A DNA stretch of 64,000 nt. It comes from Acanthaster planci. Lineage: Eukaryota; Echinodermata; Asteroidea; Valvatida; Acanthasteridae. Below, one piece after another: positions 42,280 through 55,654 of the stretch. Made by a program: the position numbers and the translations under genes. Every line of letters starts with the position of its first letter. Position 1 is the stretch's first letter. Under the pieces are notes generated by a model, which saw only the letters and a program-made list of their open reading frames with translations, ran no database searches and was not told the origin of the DNA. Location of the stretch: NCBI RefSeq assembly GCF_001949145.1, contig NW_019091549.1:270743-334742 (forward strand), read 5' to 3'.

Positions 42280-45265
42280 GATGTCATCGTTTCTACCCCC
42301 ATAATTTCCCTCAAAAATCAAACCCTGCCCTCTTTCTACAAAATTAACCCTGGAGTTTGACGAAATAATGTCATTGTCATCTGGTTAGGTGGGTCTAACA
42401 CCTGAAATCTAGTTCTTCCTTCTACATAGGAAAGGGGTCCCGAAGATTACAAATGCCCAAAAGGGATCGATGAGCATAATTCCAATTAATTGTATTGCTC
42501 TTTTTCATGGTAAATAGCCCCCCCAAACACACACACAAGATGTGACATTGCCACAAACAACGCGTCCATACCTTCAAGCCAATGCGTTGATGGTAAAGGA
42601 CATATATGCAGCAAATTAATAATGACCGCTTTTTTCCGCAGAGCTTGAAACTAAATTTTCGGATGAGAGCAAGTTCGAGCGACGTCCATTTGTTGACCTC
42701 TGGTCAATTTTCCCTGATAATCTTTGCACAATATAAGTTGAGCACCAGGTAAAAACGACCAGTGGTTGACGGTCGTCCCCAAACTTGCCTTTAGCTGAAG
42801 TACTTGCGGAGGAGTACCTTTTAGAAACACATTTATATAAAGAGCCCTTGAATTTGACGAACGAAAAGAACATTCCATGAATATTGAAAGATAAAGTCTC
42901 TCTGGAACTCGTTGAGTAGTAAATGCGCGTAAAGTTGCAGCGAATGCAGGCAGAGCCAAAGGCAACTTAAAGGTGACACAAGGGAATTAATGACCAGTAG
43001 CAGGGAATGTTCTATTTATGGAAATAATCTCGCGAACGCCAAAATGCCAAGTGGTTGACGTCTTTGACAACGGAGAAAATCTGCGCGCCCGGTATATGCG
43101 AATGTGCCCTGTGGCGTTTTAACTGCAGTGTCTTATAGACCCAATAGCGCTCTGGCTTGTTGGAGTAGATAATAAAGGAAATTAAACAGATCTTGACATG
43201 CTTAGCGCAGATTAGAGTGGAAATGTTTGTCGAAGAGGAGAGTCAATTCCATATTACCCTTATTCCAGTATTTGGCCTTTGGTGTCTTTGTGGCGTGCTA
43301 AAGCTTGCCGCAGGCTCGCAAAAGGGCACGTTGTGCTAGCCACGCAGCTGATCAGTGAATAATTACTTTGATATTTGATTGCAGCCGTAATGCAATTAAT
43401 GGAAACCTCGAACGGCTCAACACATGGTAGATGCGGTCGGGGCATAATAACAGTAACTTGCGTGGCTGTTCGTAAATGAGCTGTTCTTTTCATGGTGTGA
43501 TGGATGCACAGTGAAGATTGTCATTAATTTTCTTTTAAAGTTAATGATGAACCCGGCCATTGGTACCAGTTGTCCGCCTGCATTGTTGACAGAAGGACAT
43601 TTTATAAACAAAGGATTTGATTAGAAAGAAATAAAATATGCATCTACATATCCCAACATGCATGCGTCGATAAGAAAACATGAGATTACGTACGTACACG
43701 TTACCAATGAAACGTGCGTTTAATGACGCAGTTGTGAAGAGTCACATTGACTGTATACGGGACTGCAGTATATAGAATAAAAGGAGGGAAAACCAATGAT
43801 ACGAGGAAATGAGATTATGGCAGGCAACATGCTTATAAACTTCCTTTTAGTTTCGTTTAATAACGATTCAGTTTAGCTTGCGGCTTGCTTTTTAATCTAC
43901 TTTTTTTCATAATTGGTTTAGTGGGCATGGGCATAAATCCCGGGGGGTGGGAGTATATATTATCCCCTCACATTTTGAGGTGGGGATGGGCTATTGAATC
44001 ATCCCCCGACGCTTTTTGTCATGGGCAAAAAAATATACAATGGATTTTGAAGACTTTTCAGGATTTCCCAACGACTAGAATGTTTGCAGTATCACTAAAA
44101 AGGGAAAGCAATTTTAAAAGCCATCAATATAACATTAGGCTGATGGAAGATTCTGCATGAATTTGATACACATTACAGATTTCCAACATAGATTTACGCC
44201 ACTGTTAGTGAGGCTTATAGCGTCCTGCGAGTGTATAAACTCAGTCACCAAATTTGGTCTGACACCGTATATCTACCCTTTTGGCTGTATGAACCAGTTA
44301 GGCCTGCAGTTGGCACTGTGCACAGAAGTGTTGATATAACATGATGTTTTTCATCAAACCTCTGAGAACGCCCTGTGCAGGTTCAGTTCCCCGTAACATA
44401 GGCCTACATCATAATAAAGAAGTCAGGATGTCTCGGGGGGGGGTGAGTGCAGGCGTTAAGCACGAATCATAGCATATCATTTTATAGTCTACTGCGTCGT
44501 CTTCCGTCACAGTATATATCTGCTTGAAGCCTTGCCGCTGCTCGTGCGACGATCTTGGACTGAGACAAATCCGCAACAGAGAGGTTTGACAAGAGATCCG
44601 ACAGGAATCATTTCACAACTTCTGCCAGGTAATATGATTGAAATCCTGCAAGCTTAGGTTCCCAGCCTCCGTCCACATCAGTGCCGTTTGAGTTACCATA
44701 CTCCCGGTGAAAAAAAAATGATTTAACATAATGCTGCATACACTACACGCGCGCTCACATTGACAAGGTGTAGTTTTGGGCAGATGACATCTCGTGCGCT
44801 GAACGAGGTCATTGCGAACGCAATGCTCTCCATGATCCAAGGGCAGAACCAGAGCCCCTCCCCCCGTCGAAAGAAATTGGTAAATTTCTCTTGTTAAACA
44901 CTCCAATATGGCCTTTCTGAGAGGTGACGACCAATTTAGGGGCTTTGAGAATTATAGAATATGAAATCGTCCCACGATTGCCATTTCCTCGTTATTTTTG
45001 GTATGACAATTTAATTGTATATGATACAGTTTATGCAACCGGTCCTTCTGTTTGAAATAAAACGATACCGTCACCAGATACTTCGCTATGTACCACATAA
45101 AATCCAACCTTTGCGTCCCAAGTGTACTTCCAACAGAATAGCCAAGAGTTAAAATAATGAAAAAATCGATATTTTACATGGAAGATTTGGCGCTTTTTAG
45201 GTAGAAATGATTTATTTATTTACTCATATCTGTTCACCCAATAGCGCATTTAGCGCCTATTACAG
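42280..45265. other. Gene-free stretch
   Basis: No supported gene or transposon structure is seen on either strand. Local poly-G/C runs occur (for example at 41785 and 44435). Confidence 0.4.
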
Positions 45266-45269
45266 GATG

Positions 45270-45460
45270 ATAATGAGTGAAGAAGACTATGAAGAGATGT
45301 TCAGTTTTAGAGGTGGGAGGAAAATCCCGGGAAAATGTTTTCAGGTTGCTGAAAACCCAATCCACATGTGGACCGAGCTGGATTCGAACCACGGCCCCAG
45401 AGGCGGAAGGCGAGGAAAGAAACGCAACACCAACCTGACCCCCCTTGTGAAAGGTTGACC
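45270..45460 (-). repeat. tRNA-derived SINE
   Basis: On the minus strand CCGTGGTTCGAATCC is a B box, with 'tggggccgtgg' before it and the body 'ggttttcagcaacctgaaaa' plus 'cctcccacctctaaaactg' after it. The same body occurs in the element at 26560-26765. A pseudo-ORF over it is not coding. Confidence 0.65.
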
Positions 45461-46122
45461 CGTGATCTCAATCGATATCATCAATGTTCATTGATCTCGT
45501 AAATGATATTCATCTCATATACTCTCAGTAATTATGCATGCACGGAGCTCCGGTGTAGCCAGTACTCATAAAATGTCGCCGGCTTGCATCCTTTTGTCTG
45601 TTTACGGCAATCACAAAGTGCACGTTCAAATGGCGATCTTTGTCACATTTTTAGAATCTAATTCAGTTTCCGTGCAATGCAACAATAGGCGCCAGGCATG
45701 TTGCAACGATTGATGGGGTGTTTGTCTGTTCGTATGTGCGAACGTGTTTGACAAATATGCTCGTTAGTGGCGAAAATTTCCCCCAGTGGTAAGGCCCATG
45801 CCATCTTCTAAAGTCTATATCTTTCTTTAGTTTGATTGTTTGGTTTTTTTTAATACAAAAGCAGCTACAAACCGCTTGCTGGCTACAGTGACCTAAATAA
45901 AAAAAGCAACAAGGCCAGACGCATCGATCATGGAAGAATGAAAAGAGCTGAAAAGCATAAACTTAACGAGTATTATCAGTATAAAGTAGAGAATTACTGC
46001 TCCACGTTTCAACTGAGGGAGCAGTATAAACCGTACCCATGAGAACGTCATTTGTAAAAACTGCACCCATCTTCAGGAGAGATAGCACAGCGAATTAGTC
46101 ATCTCGGTTTCCAGTGCTAGGA

Positions 46123-46156
46123 CAAAAACAACAACAACAACAACAAAACAAAACAG
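46123..46156. repeat. (CAA)n microsatellite
   Basis: A run of CAA and CAAAA units, about 34 bp. Confidence 0.85.
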
Positions 46157-46690
46157 TGGATTAACTTGTAGCCTAGCATTTAGATATTGACTTGTATGGA
46201 AGGGTAACGCTGTTTTAAATTAGATGACGTGAGGCTCTTTCCCCTGCTAAGCAAATACCAATCTATTCACAGGCCTGAGAATTAGATTCGTGGTTTCTGT
46301 GTGGGAAAAATAATGACGTCAGAGATGTGTGCTCTGCGTCACGTGGAAATATCGCTACGGTGATCGTAAAGCGCTGGCAAATGTACTTCTCAGAGTGACG
46401 TAATGCTGTCACGTGAGTCGGTCTTTGGTTGGACCAGTTGCCGCTGTAAATGTCCATAGACAAGGGGCACCAAATACTGCTGTTTCGAAAGTGGATGGGA
46501 GAAAACTTTCACACGTAGATCATGATGACGAGTAAACTTATAAGTTACATTTTTTTCTGAGAAATATGCTTTACACGCCAATTGTATAACTTTTAAAAAG
46601 GAAGACTAGACCAAATATTGTTACGTAAACTATTTAGCCTATACCAGTGCAGACTTTGATTTAGCAAGATTAGGGCTCTCGGCTTAGGCC

Positions 46691-46748
46691 TATATAAGGC
46701 AACGGGCGTGGCCGCGCAGAGCAGTGGTCGTCAGCCTGTCCTCGGGGT
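46691..46748 (+). promoter_or_regulatory. TATA-type core promoter candidate with downstream splice donor
   Basis: TATATAAGG (46691) is followed by a GC/CACCC-type box GGGCGTGGCC (46704). Possible initiators lie about 30-40 bp down (GCAGTGG at 46721 and TCAGCC at 46731). A donor-like CGGG|GTACGT is at 46747. Upstream at 46320-46420 there are two CACGTG E-boxes and a TGACGTAA site. No coding exon is recognised downstream. Confidence 0.35.
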
Positions 46749-46749
46749 A

Positions 46750-49700
46750 CGTCTTGTCATGATTGCGGAATATATTTGGTTCAATCAAATTATGTTTGGT
46801 TTGTGTGATAGTACATTTCGTCTCGTCAGACTTTTTTCAATTGTTTAGTCATGATATTACCGGAGTAGATTGACCTTCATAAGAATACTGAAACATTTCT
46901 GACGATTTGATTTTGTTTACTGCGGGAAATGGTAATCTTCTGTTGTAGAAATTAAATATGCATATCCCTTGTTGCATACAGTTATCATCGCCAGGTTTAT
47001 CCTCAAACCATCCGAGGCCAGAAATTGCTTGCTTCAGACCTGACCTTCTTTTTATTCAATTTTCTTTAGAATACAAACACATGGGTAGAATAGGGAGAGA
47101 GAAAAGACGGCGTGAGATATCAACAGAGCCTCCCAGGAAAATTCGATCGGCGGTAGTTATTGTCGGTACGTCTTTCACACCTCGGCTTGTAGAGACGTGC
47201 TACGTTGTATGCGGCATGGTTCGGCCTGGGCTATCGACCAGCCAGGACCCGGCGAGGTATCTCCACTGGTGCGCTGTGGGGCAGGTGGATATTGTAAGGG
47301 GGTGCAACTTTTTTCCATTCCAGGGGAGTGTCCGAAGGGGTATTGAATGACTGGCGAGCGGAATTAAAGGGGATCAGCCTTCAAATTTTGATTACCGTGC
47401 CAGTACTGAGTATGTTTACGCAGGTGATTCTGAATGCATTCACGAGTGGATCGTGCATTTTAATGAATATTCTTCCACCTGCGTGATACATTATGACCAT
47501 AACTCACCTCCGCTTTACAGCGGCAAATTAGAAGTTATGGGGTGTTTGAAATCTGTGGTCAAAATGGGAGGAAGAGTTCAAACTATGAAACGGTCAGCGA
47601 CTTTAATGAACGAATATCTCAGGGCCTTTGTTAAGGCGCAGTGTGTATCCATTCAGTTTAATGCTTTGGGAAGTGCACTGACCTTTGCAGTCTTAACTCG
47701 CTGAAGAGGTGATCACTGTTTGAAGAACACCAAAGCGCAAATGCAGGTATGTTTTAAAGGCGAGATGTATTTTCTCTACATCAGATTTATTTTCCTATCC
47801 TCTGTGCATCGCGGCATCCGGCACGGTACTCACACAGGAAAATTGTTGTCAGTCTGAGCTGAAGCCGCTGCACCCTTGCTGAACCCGTCATTTCAGCCCA
47901 AATGAAGTGGTCAAGCGGTAATTCATAATGCACATCACAGAATTAGGGAAAAGAGGCGGCTGCGTAAACGTCGTGTTTGAAACGTAAGGATCCCATTGTC
48001 TTGTCCCCTGAAACAGTGGTAGGTTGTCATGCATGGACATTAATGTGTCTATTATTGTGTTCCCCGTGTGGAAAAGTGCCATTCCAACTGAAACTGTAAC
48101 TACGACAGCGCGCACAAAGACTTGTTTCTTCTAGTAATTTATTTTGCCCCTCTGAATATTGGTTCGTGTTGTGTGTCAATATTGCTTTTGGTTATGAAAG
48201 TATGTACCACAGAAACACTGAAAAACTTCAAAACAAGGAAAAAAGAAAGGAATGGTACATCATATTCATTGTCGAGGATTGGGACTGCTTTTTCGTCTTG
48301 TCTCAATTTCTCTTTATGCGAATAAGCGCCTTTTAAAATGGTGCTGGTGTATACAGGATACATTGTACGGCTCGGAAAAACTAGACGGTTGTATCAGCAT
48401 CTTGTGCGGGTACGTTTAGAGTACTATGGACGCACACGCGGGAATTTTTATGTGAACTCAACATTGCTTGCGATTTAATAAGCCACTTTTCCTGAGGCGC
48501 ATACGCACCCCCATGCGTATATACCATTTCTTATTGTCAATATTGACTGCACGACGCGCCCGAGATTGACCGAACATCGTCCTGATCAGATACGGACGGA
48601 CTTGGGATGTTCAGCTTGAGACCCGGCAAACACGGTTATAAAGATTGCTTGCTTTGATGTCGAACGTATGTCACTACCTGAATATTCACGTTCATCTATT
48701 CGAGTGCAACTTCAGTTGTCGAATGTACGCATTTGAAAATCACCGGATGTTTGAACTGTGTAAGGATTGTGTATACGATTTGTACAAACACATGGTGTTC
48801 GATTTTTCAAACTGCATTCCCTCTTGAAAAAGGCGTACAGATTTATGCAAAGACGTAAAATACTTCCCGTTTTTAAAGTGTATTTGGTTGTTCAAGATAC
48901 CTTTTCGATTTGTAATATACATTCCCTTGAGAAAACTCCGTCAGCTTTTTTTTAATAGGCTACACTTTGATGTTTTTAAAGTACACGTTCAAGCTCAGAA
49001 GTGCATTCCGCTTTTCAAAATGTGCACTCCACTTCTTTTGGCCTCGCGTCGTATGTTGGTACAATGTCCAGAGAAATGCGGGTCTTCCATCATCCCAGAT
49101 ACGAACTGACAGTGCACAAGCGACCGCGAACGAACAACCTTTACCGGCAACCACCGTTTTCTCATATTTCGGCACACAGCGCGCGCGTTCCCGCTGTTCA
49201 CTCCCTGCCCTCCCCTGTTTCTGGATGCAATCGATAAGTTGCCGAAGTAAGAACGCGTGAAATCCGCAAATGGATTCCGATCGAGTATTATACGTGTCCG
49301 TGTGCACGTGCATGCCACGGGTGACTTCGACATCGTGCAGCTTTCGTCGATGGCTCGGCCGAGATTCAGTTTACGTCGATTCGGGGTCACAGCGCATGGA
49401 ACCTCTCCTTTATAAGTGTTGGTACAGTTTCAGATTTACTTTGCAGTAGGCTCCTCGGTCTTCATATCACTCGACGCGGGCTTCAGTAGTCATTCTGAAG
49501 CTATTTTCACTTCTTTTTTTCTTTTCCTTTTCTTTTTTTCGGGGGGGGGTTCGAGTTATTGCTTATTCCATGTCAAAATACTTCAAGTGACGTCAGCCGC
49601 CGGTTCAACAAACTGACAAGTAGCTGAAACGTCGATTGCAAAACAACAGGGATGTGGTTGAGTTCTTTGTCAAAATATTGCTTTGTCGCTGAATTCCACA

Positions 49701-52700
49701 GAGTGAAACTGGGTACTAGACAATGCAGACTGGCCCTGGATTGACATAATTTGAGCATAGGGGAAGGACACAGAAGGAGTTGCAACTCTGGCACTCCAAA
49801 GTGTTCAATAATCGCCGCCGCTGAGTCAGAAGAATAATAGAAAACATTCCCAAAATGCCCGAGTACTGCCTGCATCTTAGCCGGACAAGCGAGGCCAGTA
49901 ATATCCTAGTAATAGTTGTATTGTTTTGCTTGCAATTAAATACAAATTGTTCCTGTGACCAGGAAATAATGAAAAATCCCTGATATTAGACCTATTTTGC
50001 CATCGTGAATAACCTTTTTTAATTTTGATACATTGTTCCATTATCCGTGCAAAGTTTGTAATTGTATTCCCCTCCCTCTGATACATCAGTTTTCAAAGAC
50101 TTGGTACGAATTTCGCTAACAACAAAATGTTGACTACTGCTGGAAAGTTCATAAGGAACAAAAAATAATGTGCTATTTCGTCACAGGGAGTGATCGTGAA
50201 ATCTCGTAAAAAACGCTTTTGTGCAAATGCCATAATAAAAATGATTCAAACAAAACTCGAGACCTTGTGAACAACGGGCAATTTATTCCTCAAATAACTC
50301 CAGAAGAATGCGCTAATTAAGAGCATTCACTGCACGTGTACATTTAGGGCACACGGCGTAATACAAGCAACTGCGCAAGCATTAAATTTGATGTTTTCAT
50401 GAGATCATACCAAGCACCAACAAATGCATGAATATTCAATTGCATTATCTCAGTACACACAGTTTTAAGGATGCAGATTACCAGCGAAAAATTGCAATGG
50501 CGATCATTGGGTTTCAAATAAAAGGGATTTTGTGGTTGGGAAACAGAGGGTGGGTAGCAAGCGCTCGCTGCGCTGTGGCCACGGACATACCAGGCATGCC
50601 AGAAAGCGGTAATTGGCCAGATGTTATAGCCCGGGCAGTTCAAACTCCTTCTGTGTCCTTCCTCAATGTTGGAATCTAGAAAAAGGACGACGTATTCAAT
50701 TCAGTTGTCCGTACAGAGCGCACGTTCACGTCGGTAGTCACATACGCTGCAACCGTGTTATGTAATATAACACGCGCCAATGGAGGCAACTTGTGGCTGT
50801 ACCCAATGACAAGTGGGTACGGAAAGCCACGGTCAGGACTTTCTGGCGTTGCCTTTCTTTGCAGGGTCAGTAGCGTATCAACAATATTGTACAAACTAGT
50901 CTTGACTATGCATGTCTACCCTAATCCCAAAGTCCTGCAGTCGAGTGAATATTCACGCCCTCTGATTGAAGCTAGAGACAAAACAGCTTCGAGTGAACTT
51001 TCCTCACTCCAGTAGATATTCCTCTAATAGATTTCCCTCAGGAATTCTCTTTCAACCTGTTTCGATCTAAATTCAGAGTTATTTTCACTCTGTATCTTCC
51101 AGTCCTTACATTCAGTTTTTGTACCGATGCATCTCTGTGGAAGATTTCATCTGTTTTGGCCTGCGGCGTGTCAAACATCAGTACTCCCAAGACCTGAGCA
51201 AGCAACTACCAGCCATGAAATATAAAATGTCACCTAGTAGTAATCAATAACTTACCTGCTTTTAAAGAGGCCAGTTTTGGGTTGATGGTGCTTTTTTATT
51301 TCTTCTAATTCAGAGGTTCAGATACATTCCCAAGTAATCACAAGCAATCAAAATGGAGTCTGTGCCACTGGTGTTTATTGGGGCATATATCTTGATTGTC
51401 AAAAGCAAATAAGGTGAGAAGTGCAAAGAATCATACAGCCAATAATGACCTCTTCAAATCATTCAAGTTATAAATACCGCCAGTTCACATTTTAGGTTTA
51501 AAATTAACTTTATTTTGCTTGCACATTTTTTTATTAAACAGGCAGGTTGTGAAACAGGTTACAGGAATTCGTTTTTCCGATTCACGATATTCCTCGTGAA
51601 ACATTAGCATGCCTCAGGCAAACGCGTTTCTTAAACACACTGTCAAACATCGGTCCCATGCTCAAAAACAGACCACGCATCTCGTTAATTACGCTGAGTA
51701 AAGTTTGTTTAACGTCATGTTTGTTCCTGAATCCTGTCATTTTCTTCTTCCAACACCGACGAAAGACATTTGATGTCGAGTGTTACAGTTTGATCAGACA
51801 CTGTTTAAACAAATTCGCTGTTGCTTGCATTTTATTTCTACACCCGATCCGACTAGCAACCGCTATTAATAAATTAGGCTTTAAAAGCAAAATGCCAATT
51901 TCGAACGCTGCCTGTGATAGGCCCCTTGCAGCTGGTACTCGGTAACGGTTCTTTCAACGTGGTAAGGAACCATTCATGAAAACGTACGGAAGCCCGTTAG
52001 GGCCAACTTGAACTATGCAAGAGTAGGATGCGTGCGCATTATACCCGGGTCCTGGAGTACAGCCAGAGTAGTAATCTCGCTGACCCGCGGGTCGTACTCC
52101 AGCCGTTCGAACGCTCAGGATTATTTTGTTAACAACATGAGCAGCTCGTTCCAACGCAACCCCTGCGTGTGCTCCAGTACGGAAAGAGCAACATCAACAA
52201 TCGATGACTTGTTCTTTCTCCTGGACAATCCGTAATAGGCCAAACGTCGTTACGATGATACCATGATTTCGCAATTTTATTACGTTATTTCGCAATAATT
52301 TTTTGCATTGTTCAAATTTGCACAAAGGGGCTTCCGTAAAAACGTGAAGTGCAGCGATTTATGATTTATTTATAGGCAAATGAATTACTTAACAGCTTCA
52401 GCATATTATGGGGGTCGTGTAGCCATAAAGGAAGGAGAAAATGAAGTTCAGTTGAGCTGGCTAATGCAGAGTAGTGGATAGGGGAAATCATAATTACTGA
52501 GTATGTCTGTGGTGCGATTCCCGTGATCCTGGTGATACTTCTTTCCTCCGTTTTTCTATTTCTTGTAGGAAAAGTTTGTGTGTGTGTTTTTTTTTTTTCA
52601 ATTTTAAAAGGTTATTTAATTTACTGCCTAAATTTCCCCATAGATTTTGTTTTATGCGAGAAAAAAAGTTCAGTAGCCTCACCTATTAGCTTGGAAACCG

Positions 52701-55480
52701 TACCACATTGTGTGGCAATATATTACTGGCACCCTTCAAAGACGGTATTTTGCCTTAAACTCTTCGTTTATTAACCACAGTTTGTAGTCGGATCGGATGA
52801 ATGTTAAATGCGAGGCGGTTAACAAGTTCATGGATGATATGTCAACACATCATATAAATTCTTTCCCTCGCATAGACCAGCGGACATATTATGACGAACG
52901 CCACTGTCAAAGATCCGATTATTTATTGTTACGATTAGGAACATAATTTGAACATTCATTTGAAGTTTCGCTTTATGTAAAATGATTGTGTATCCAAGAA
53001 TATCCACGATTATTAGATATCAGACTAGTCCGAATCTCTAAAGCTTGGTCCAAGTGTTCTTTCCATTGGACATGCTCGCAGACGCGCAGATAATAGACCC
53101 GAGCCGTAGCTATGGAATCCCCTTTCGGACACGGCCTCAGTCTCATTATGGCCTGTAAATGATCAAGACTTGCTTTGGGGCTTTTATTAGAAAGATAAAT
53201 TGTCCCCACTGAGATCTTAAATCATCCCCTGGGGCAATTTGTCTCGATCTCAGGGGATGCAGGTCTCCAAGCTGGATAAGCCTGGATTGGGTAACTGTTC
53301 GGTTGAAATAGATAACCCAAGCAGCCGACAAATTTTGCAATGTGTAGGCCTACCTGGACTTTGATCATTTTTTTCAGGGTCTATCTCCCCCCTTCATCAT
53401 GATTAAGACGCATGTTTACAATGATGCTAACCAAAATGAAAGCAGCCTGGTTACCGTTTAAGTGCATTTTCTGTGCGAGTTTTCTCTGAACAACAAATCC
53501 CGTGTCCTTAAATTTACTTCAGGTGGGGTTGGTTGAGATTTTCGTCTATTCTGTTTATTAACCCACTGACTTCGAATATGTTGTGTACTTCACTAACATT
53601 TTGATTGATGATTGTATGTTTCCTGCCGGAACGGTATTTTTTTTTTAATGTAGTCGAAACTACCTGGACGAAGGTAGTTGGCAGTAGGTAGGTAGTAGGT
53701 AGTCGAAGAGGTTTCTCTCTCAATCAACAAAAACCAACTTGTCATAGTTCCTAACACAAAAAGCTACACCCATTCATTTACACCTTTCCTTGAACAGCCC
53801 TATGACTTTCGCCGCGCGAATATAGTTAGATGACGGTATACCCGGCGTTTGGTAAGTGATAATCGGGAGTTTATAAAGAACTTCTGTGTACAAAATGCCA
53901 ACAGCATGTCACTTGTACGCTATTTCACGTTTAACAATTTGACTTGTAACAGTCAGACAGCACTTTCCCGTTCCCCCGATACTGTGCGTGGCTTACTGTT
54001 TGTCCACCAGGAGGCCTTGCCTTTTTACCAACTAAAAATTGTATCGTTGAGTACCCACATGTTAAGTACGCGTTCTCTGCCGTGACTAATGATTTTTTCC
54101 TGAGGGTTTCAAAACATTACACGTAAATGGGGAATATTGTAAACAATGATTAATATTACCCAAGGTCTGGCAGCTGATGCAAACAGAGTGTTGCACAGGA
54201 CGGCGACATGTGGACTCCAACTGCGTCAGTCAACGGGGAAATTTTCAGCGATTTGTCGAGGGCTCGAGCAGGAATAGTTGCCTGAGGTGCCCCTTCCGCA
54301 GCGACCCTCAGTTATCTCCGGGTCTCTTTGCGATCGTAAAAGCACTGTACACAACTGTAGGTATAGAAAGGTCTTTTAGATCTCGGTGCCGCTTGTACAT
54401 CTGACAATTTTGTTTTGTTTTTAAGCCTGCAGCTTTTTCATAGCCGGCAAAGATAGGCTTTCTCCTTTGCCTTGTTTTCATATCCCTGTTCAATTAGTTG
54501 GCGATGCGATGCGGTGATACTGGCATGTTTTCGCCCGTGTCACCCGGGCGACCTCCTCATTGTAGCTGCCGCCTAGAGGTCCATAAACAAAGATGCTGCA
54601 ACTTGCCAGCCGATGGGTCAGCATAAAGGAATTATCCGGGTGTATGAACTGGTCCAGACGTCACGGAGTCGGTCACAAGACGGTTAATATCAGCCTAGCT
54701 ACATGTATATCAAAAGTAGAAAGGAACGAAGATCGCTGCAGCTTCTGTCGCACAGATGAGCCACGAGTGAAGGTGATTTCCGTAGTCGCACGCACCACTC
54801 CAGATCTCGACCATGCTACACGTGTTGAGCAACGCTGACGGTCTATTTTCAATCTCTCCGTCGAAGATAATGATCCAAGTACAAGTCCCAAGCAGCCAGG
54901 GCTTTTGGGAATGCAGCCAACACACTCTACAGTATCACGCTCTCCTGGTCCCCGAGATTCCGTCAAACGCGGTTCGTGACCGGACTCCTAACTGCGGCGA
55001 TGAGTGGAACGAACGAGATGTTGTGTGTGGTGCCTCGGGCGCTAGGCGCGGGCTGTCCATATCGCGCGCAGTATGGGCCGCAGAGCGAATGAGTCGCTCG
55101 GTCCTCTTTCACGCGAAGGCACAGTTCTGCGCATCGTTATAGTCAGTGCACATCACCCATGGCTGCAGCTGCGGTGATGGACGCAAGAGACATGAATATG
55201 CAATAACTAAAGTTTGTTCGATTTTAATGCATTCCTTATCGCTGCCGCCATCGTTTGTTTGCATGTATAGCAGTGTACACAGGAGCAGATTCACTGATAA
55301 AGTACTCCCCCGGTTGTCCACTGTATCTTATAATATGATAAATTTCTGAATTGAAATAAGTTAAATTTAACTAGATGATTTTTCCCCTTTTTTGTTGTTG
55401 TTAATTATATTTCGGTTTATTTAGAAGTTGAGTAAAGAGTGATATTGATGTTCGTTATTAGTAAAAATGTTTGTTATTAA
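46750..55480. other. Gene-free stretch
   Basis: No recognised gene. CpG-rich patches occur at about 49030-49390 and 54930-55150, with long overlapping frames in several directions as expected for CpG-rich noncoding DNA. A GTAG-type microsatellite lies at about 53677-53702. Confidence 0.4.
54930..55160. promoter_or_regulatory. CpG-dense patch, possible promoter
   Basis: Dense CpG with GCGCGCAG..TGGGC and CTGCGCATCG motifs resembling NRF1-type sites (TGCGCA at about 55128). 'atgaatatgcaa', a POU-like octamer variant, lies at about 55191. No gene is assigned on either side. Confidence 0.25.
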
Positions 55481-55481
55481 T

Positions 55482-55652
55482 ACGATTCACATTATCGTGC
55501 GCCTTCAAGAGTTTGCGACGTGTTGGCCGATCACAACGCGCGAACTCTGTCGAACCTTTCCAAACGCGCATTGGGTCGACAGATTCCGCGCATTGTGACT
55601 GCCCAACGCGTTGCAAACTCTTGGAGGCGCACTATTGTGAAACGCCCATAGT
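55482..55652. mobile_element. Hairpin (foldback) MITE, copy 2
   Basis: The left arm CGTGCGCCTTCAAGAGTTTG (55497) pairs with CAAACTCTTGGAGGCGCACT (ending about 55633). The inner parts CGATCACAACGCGCGAA..TGTCGA and GTCGACAGATTCCGCGCATT also pair. It matches the copy at 14685-14851 along its length, including the outermost 'aacgcccat' that corresponds to 'atgggcattt' in the other copy. Confidence 0.75.
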
Positions 55653-55654
55653 AA

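Noticed and set aside
46958-47350. 130-codon plus-strand frame downstream of the 46.7 kb promoter candidate
   Set aside because: It includes a basic stretch but no family pattern, and I see no acceptor linking it to the upstream donor with confidence.
48960-49390. Overlapping frames on both strands near 49 kb
   Set aside because: Several frames are open at once because the DNA is CpG-rich. None has protein-like conservation that I can recognise.
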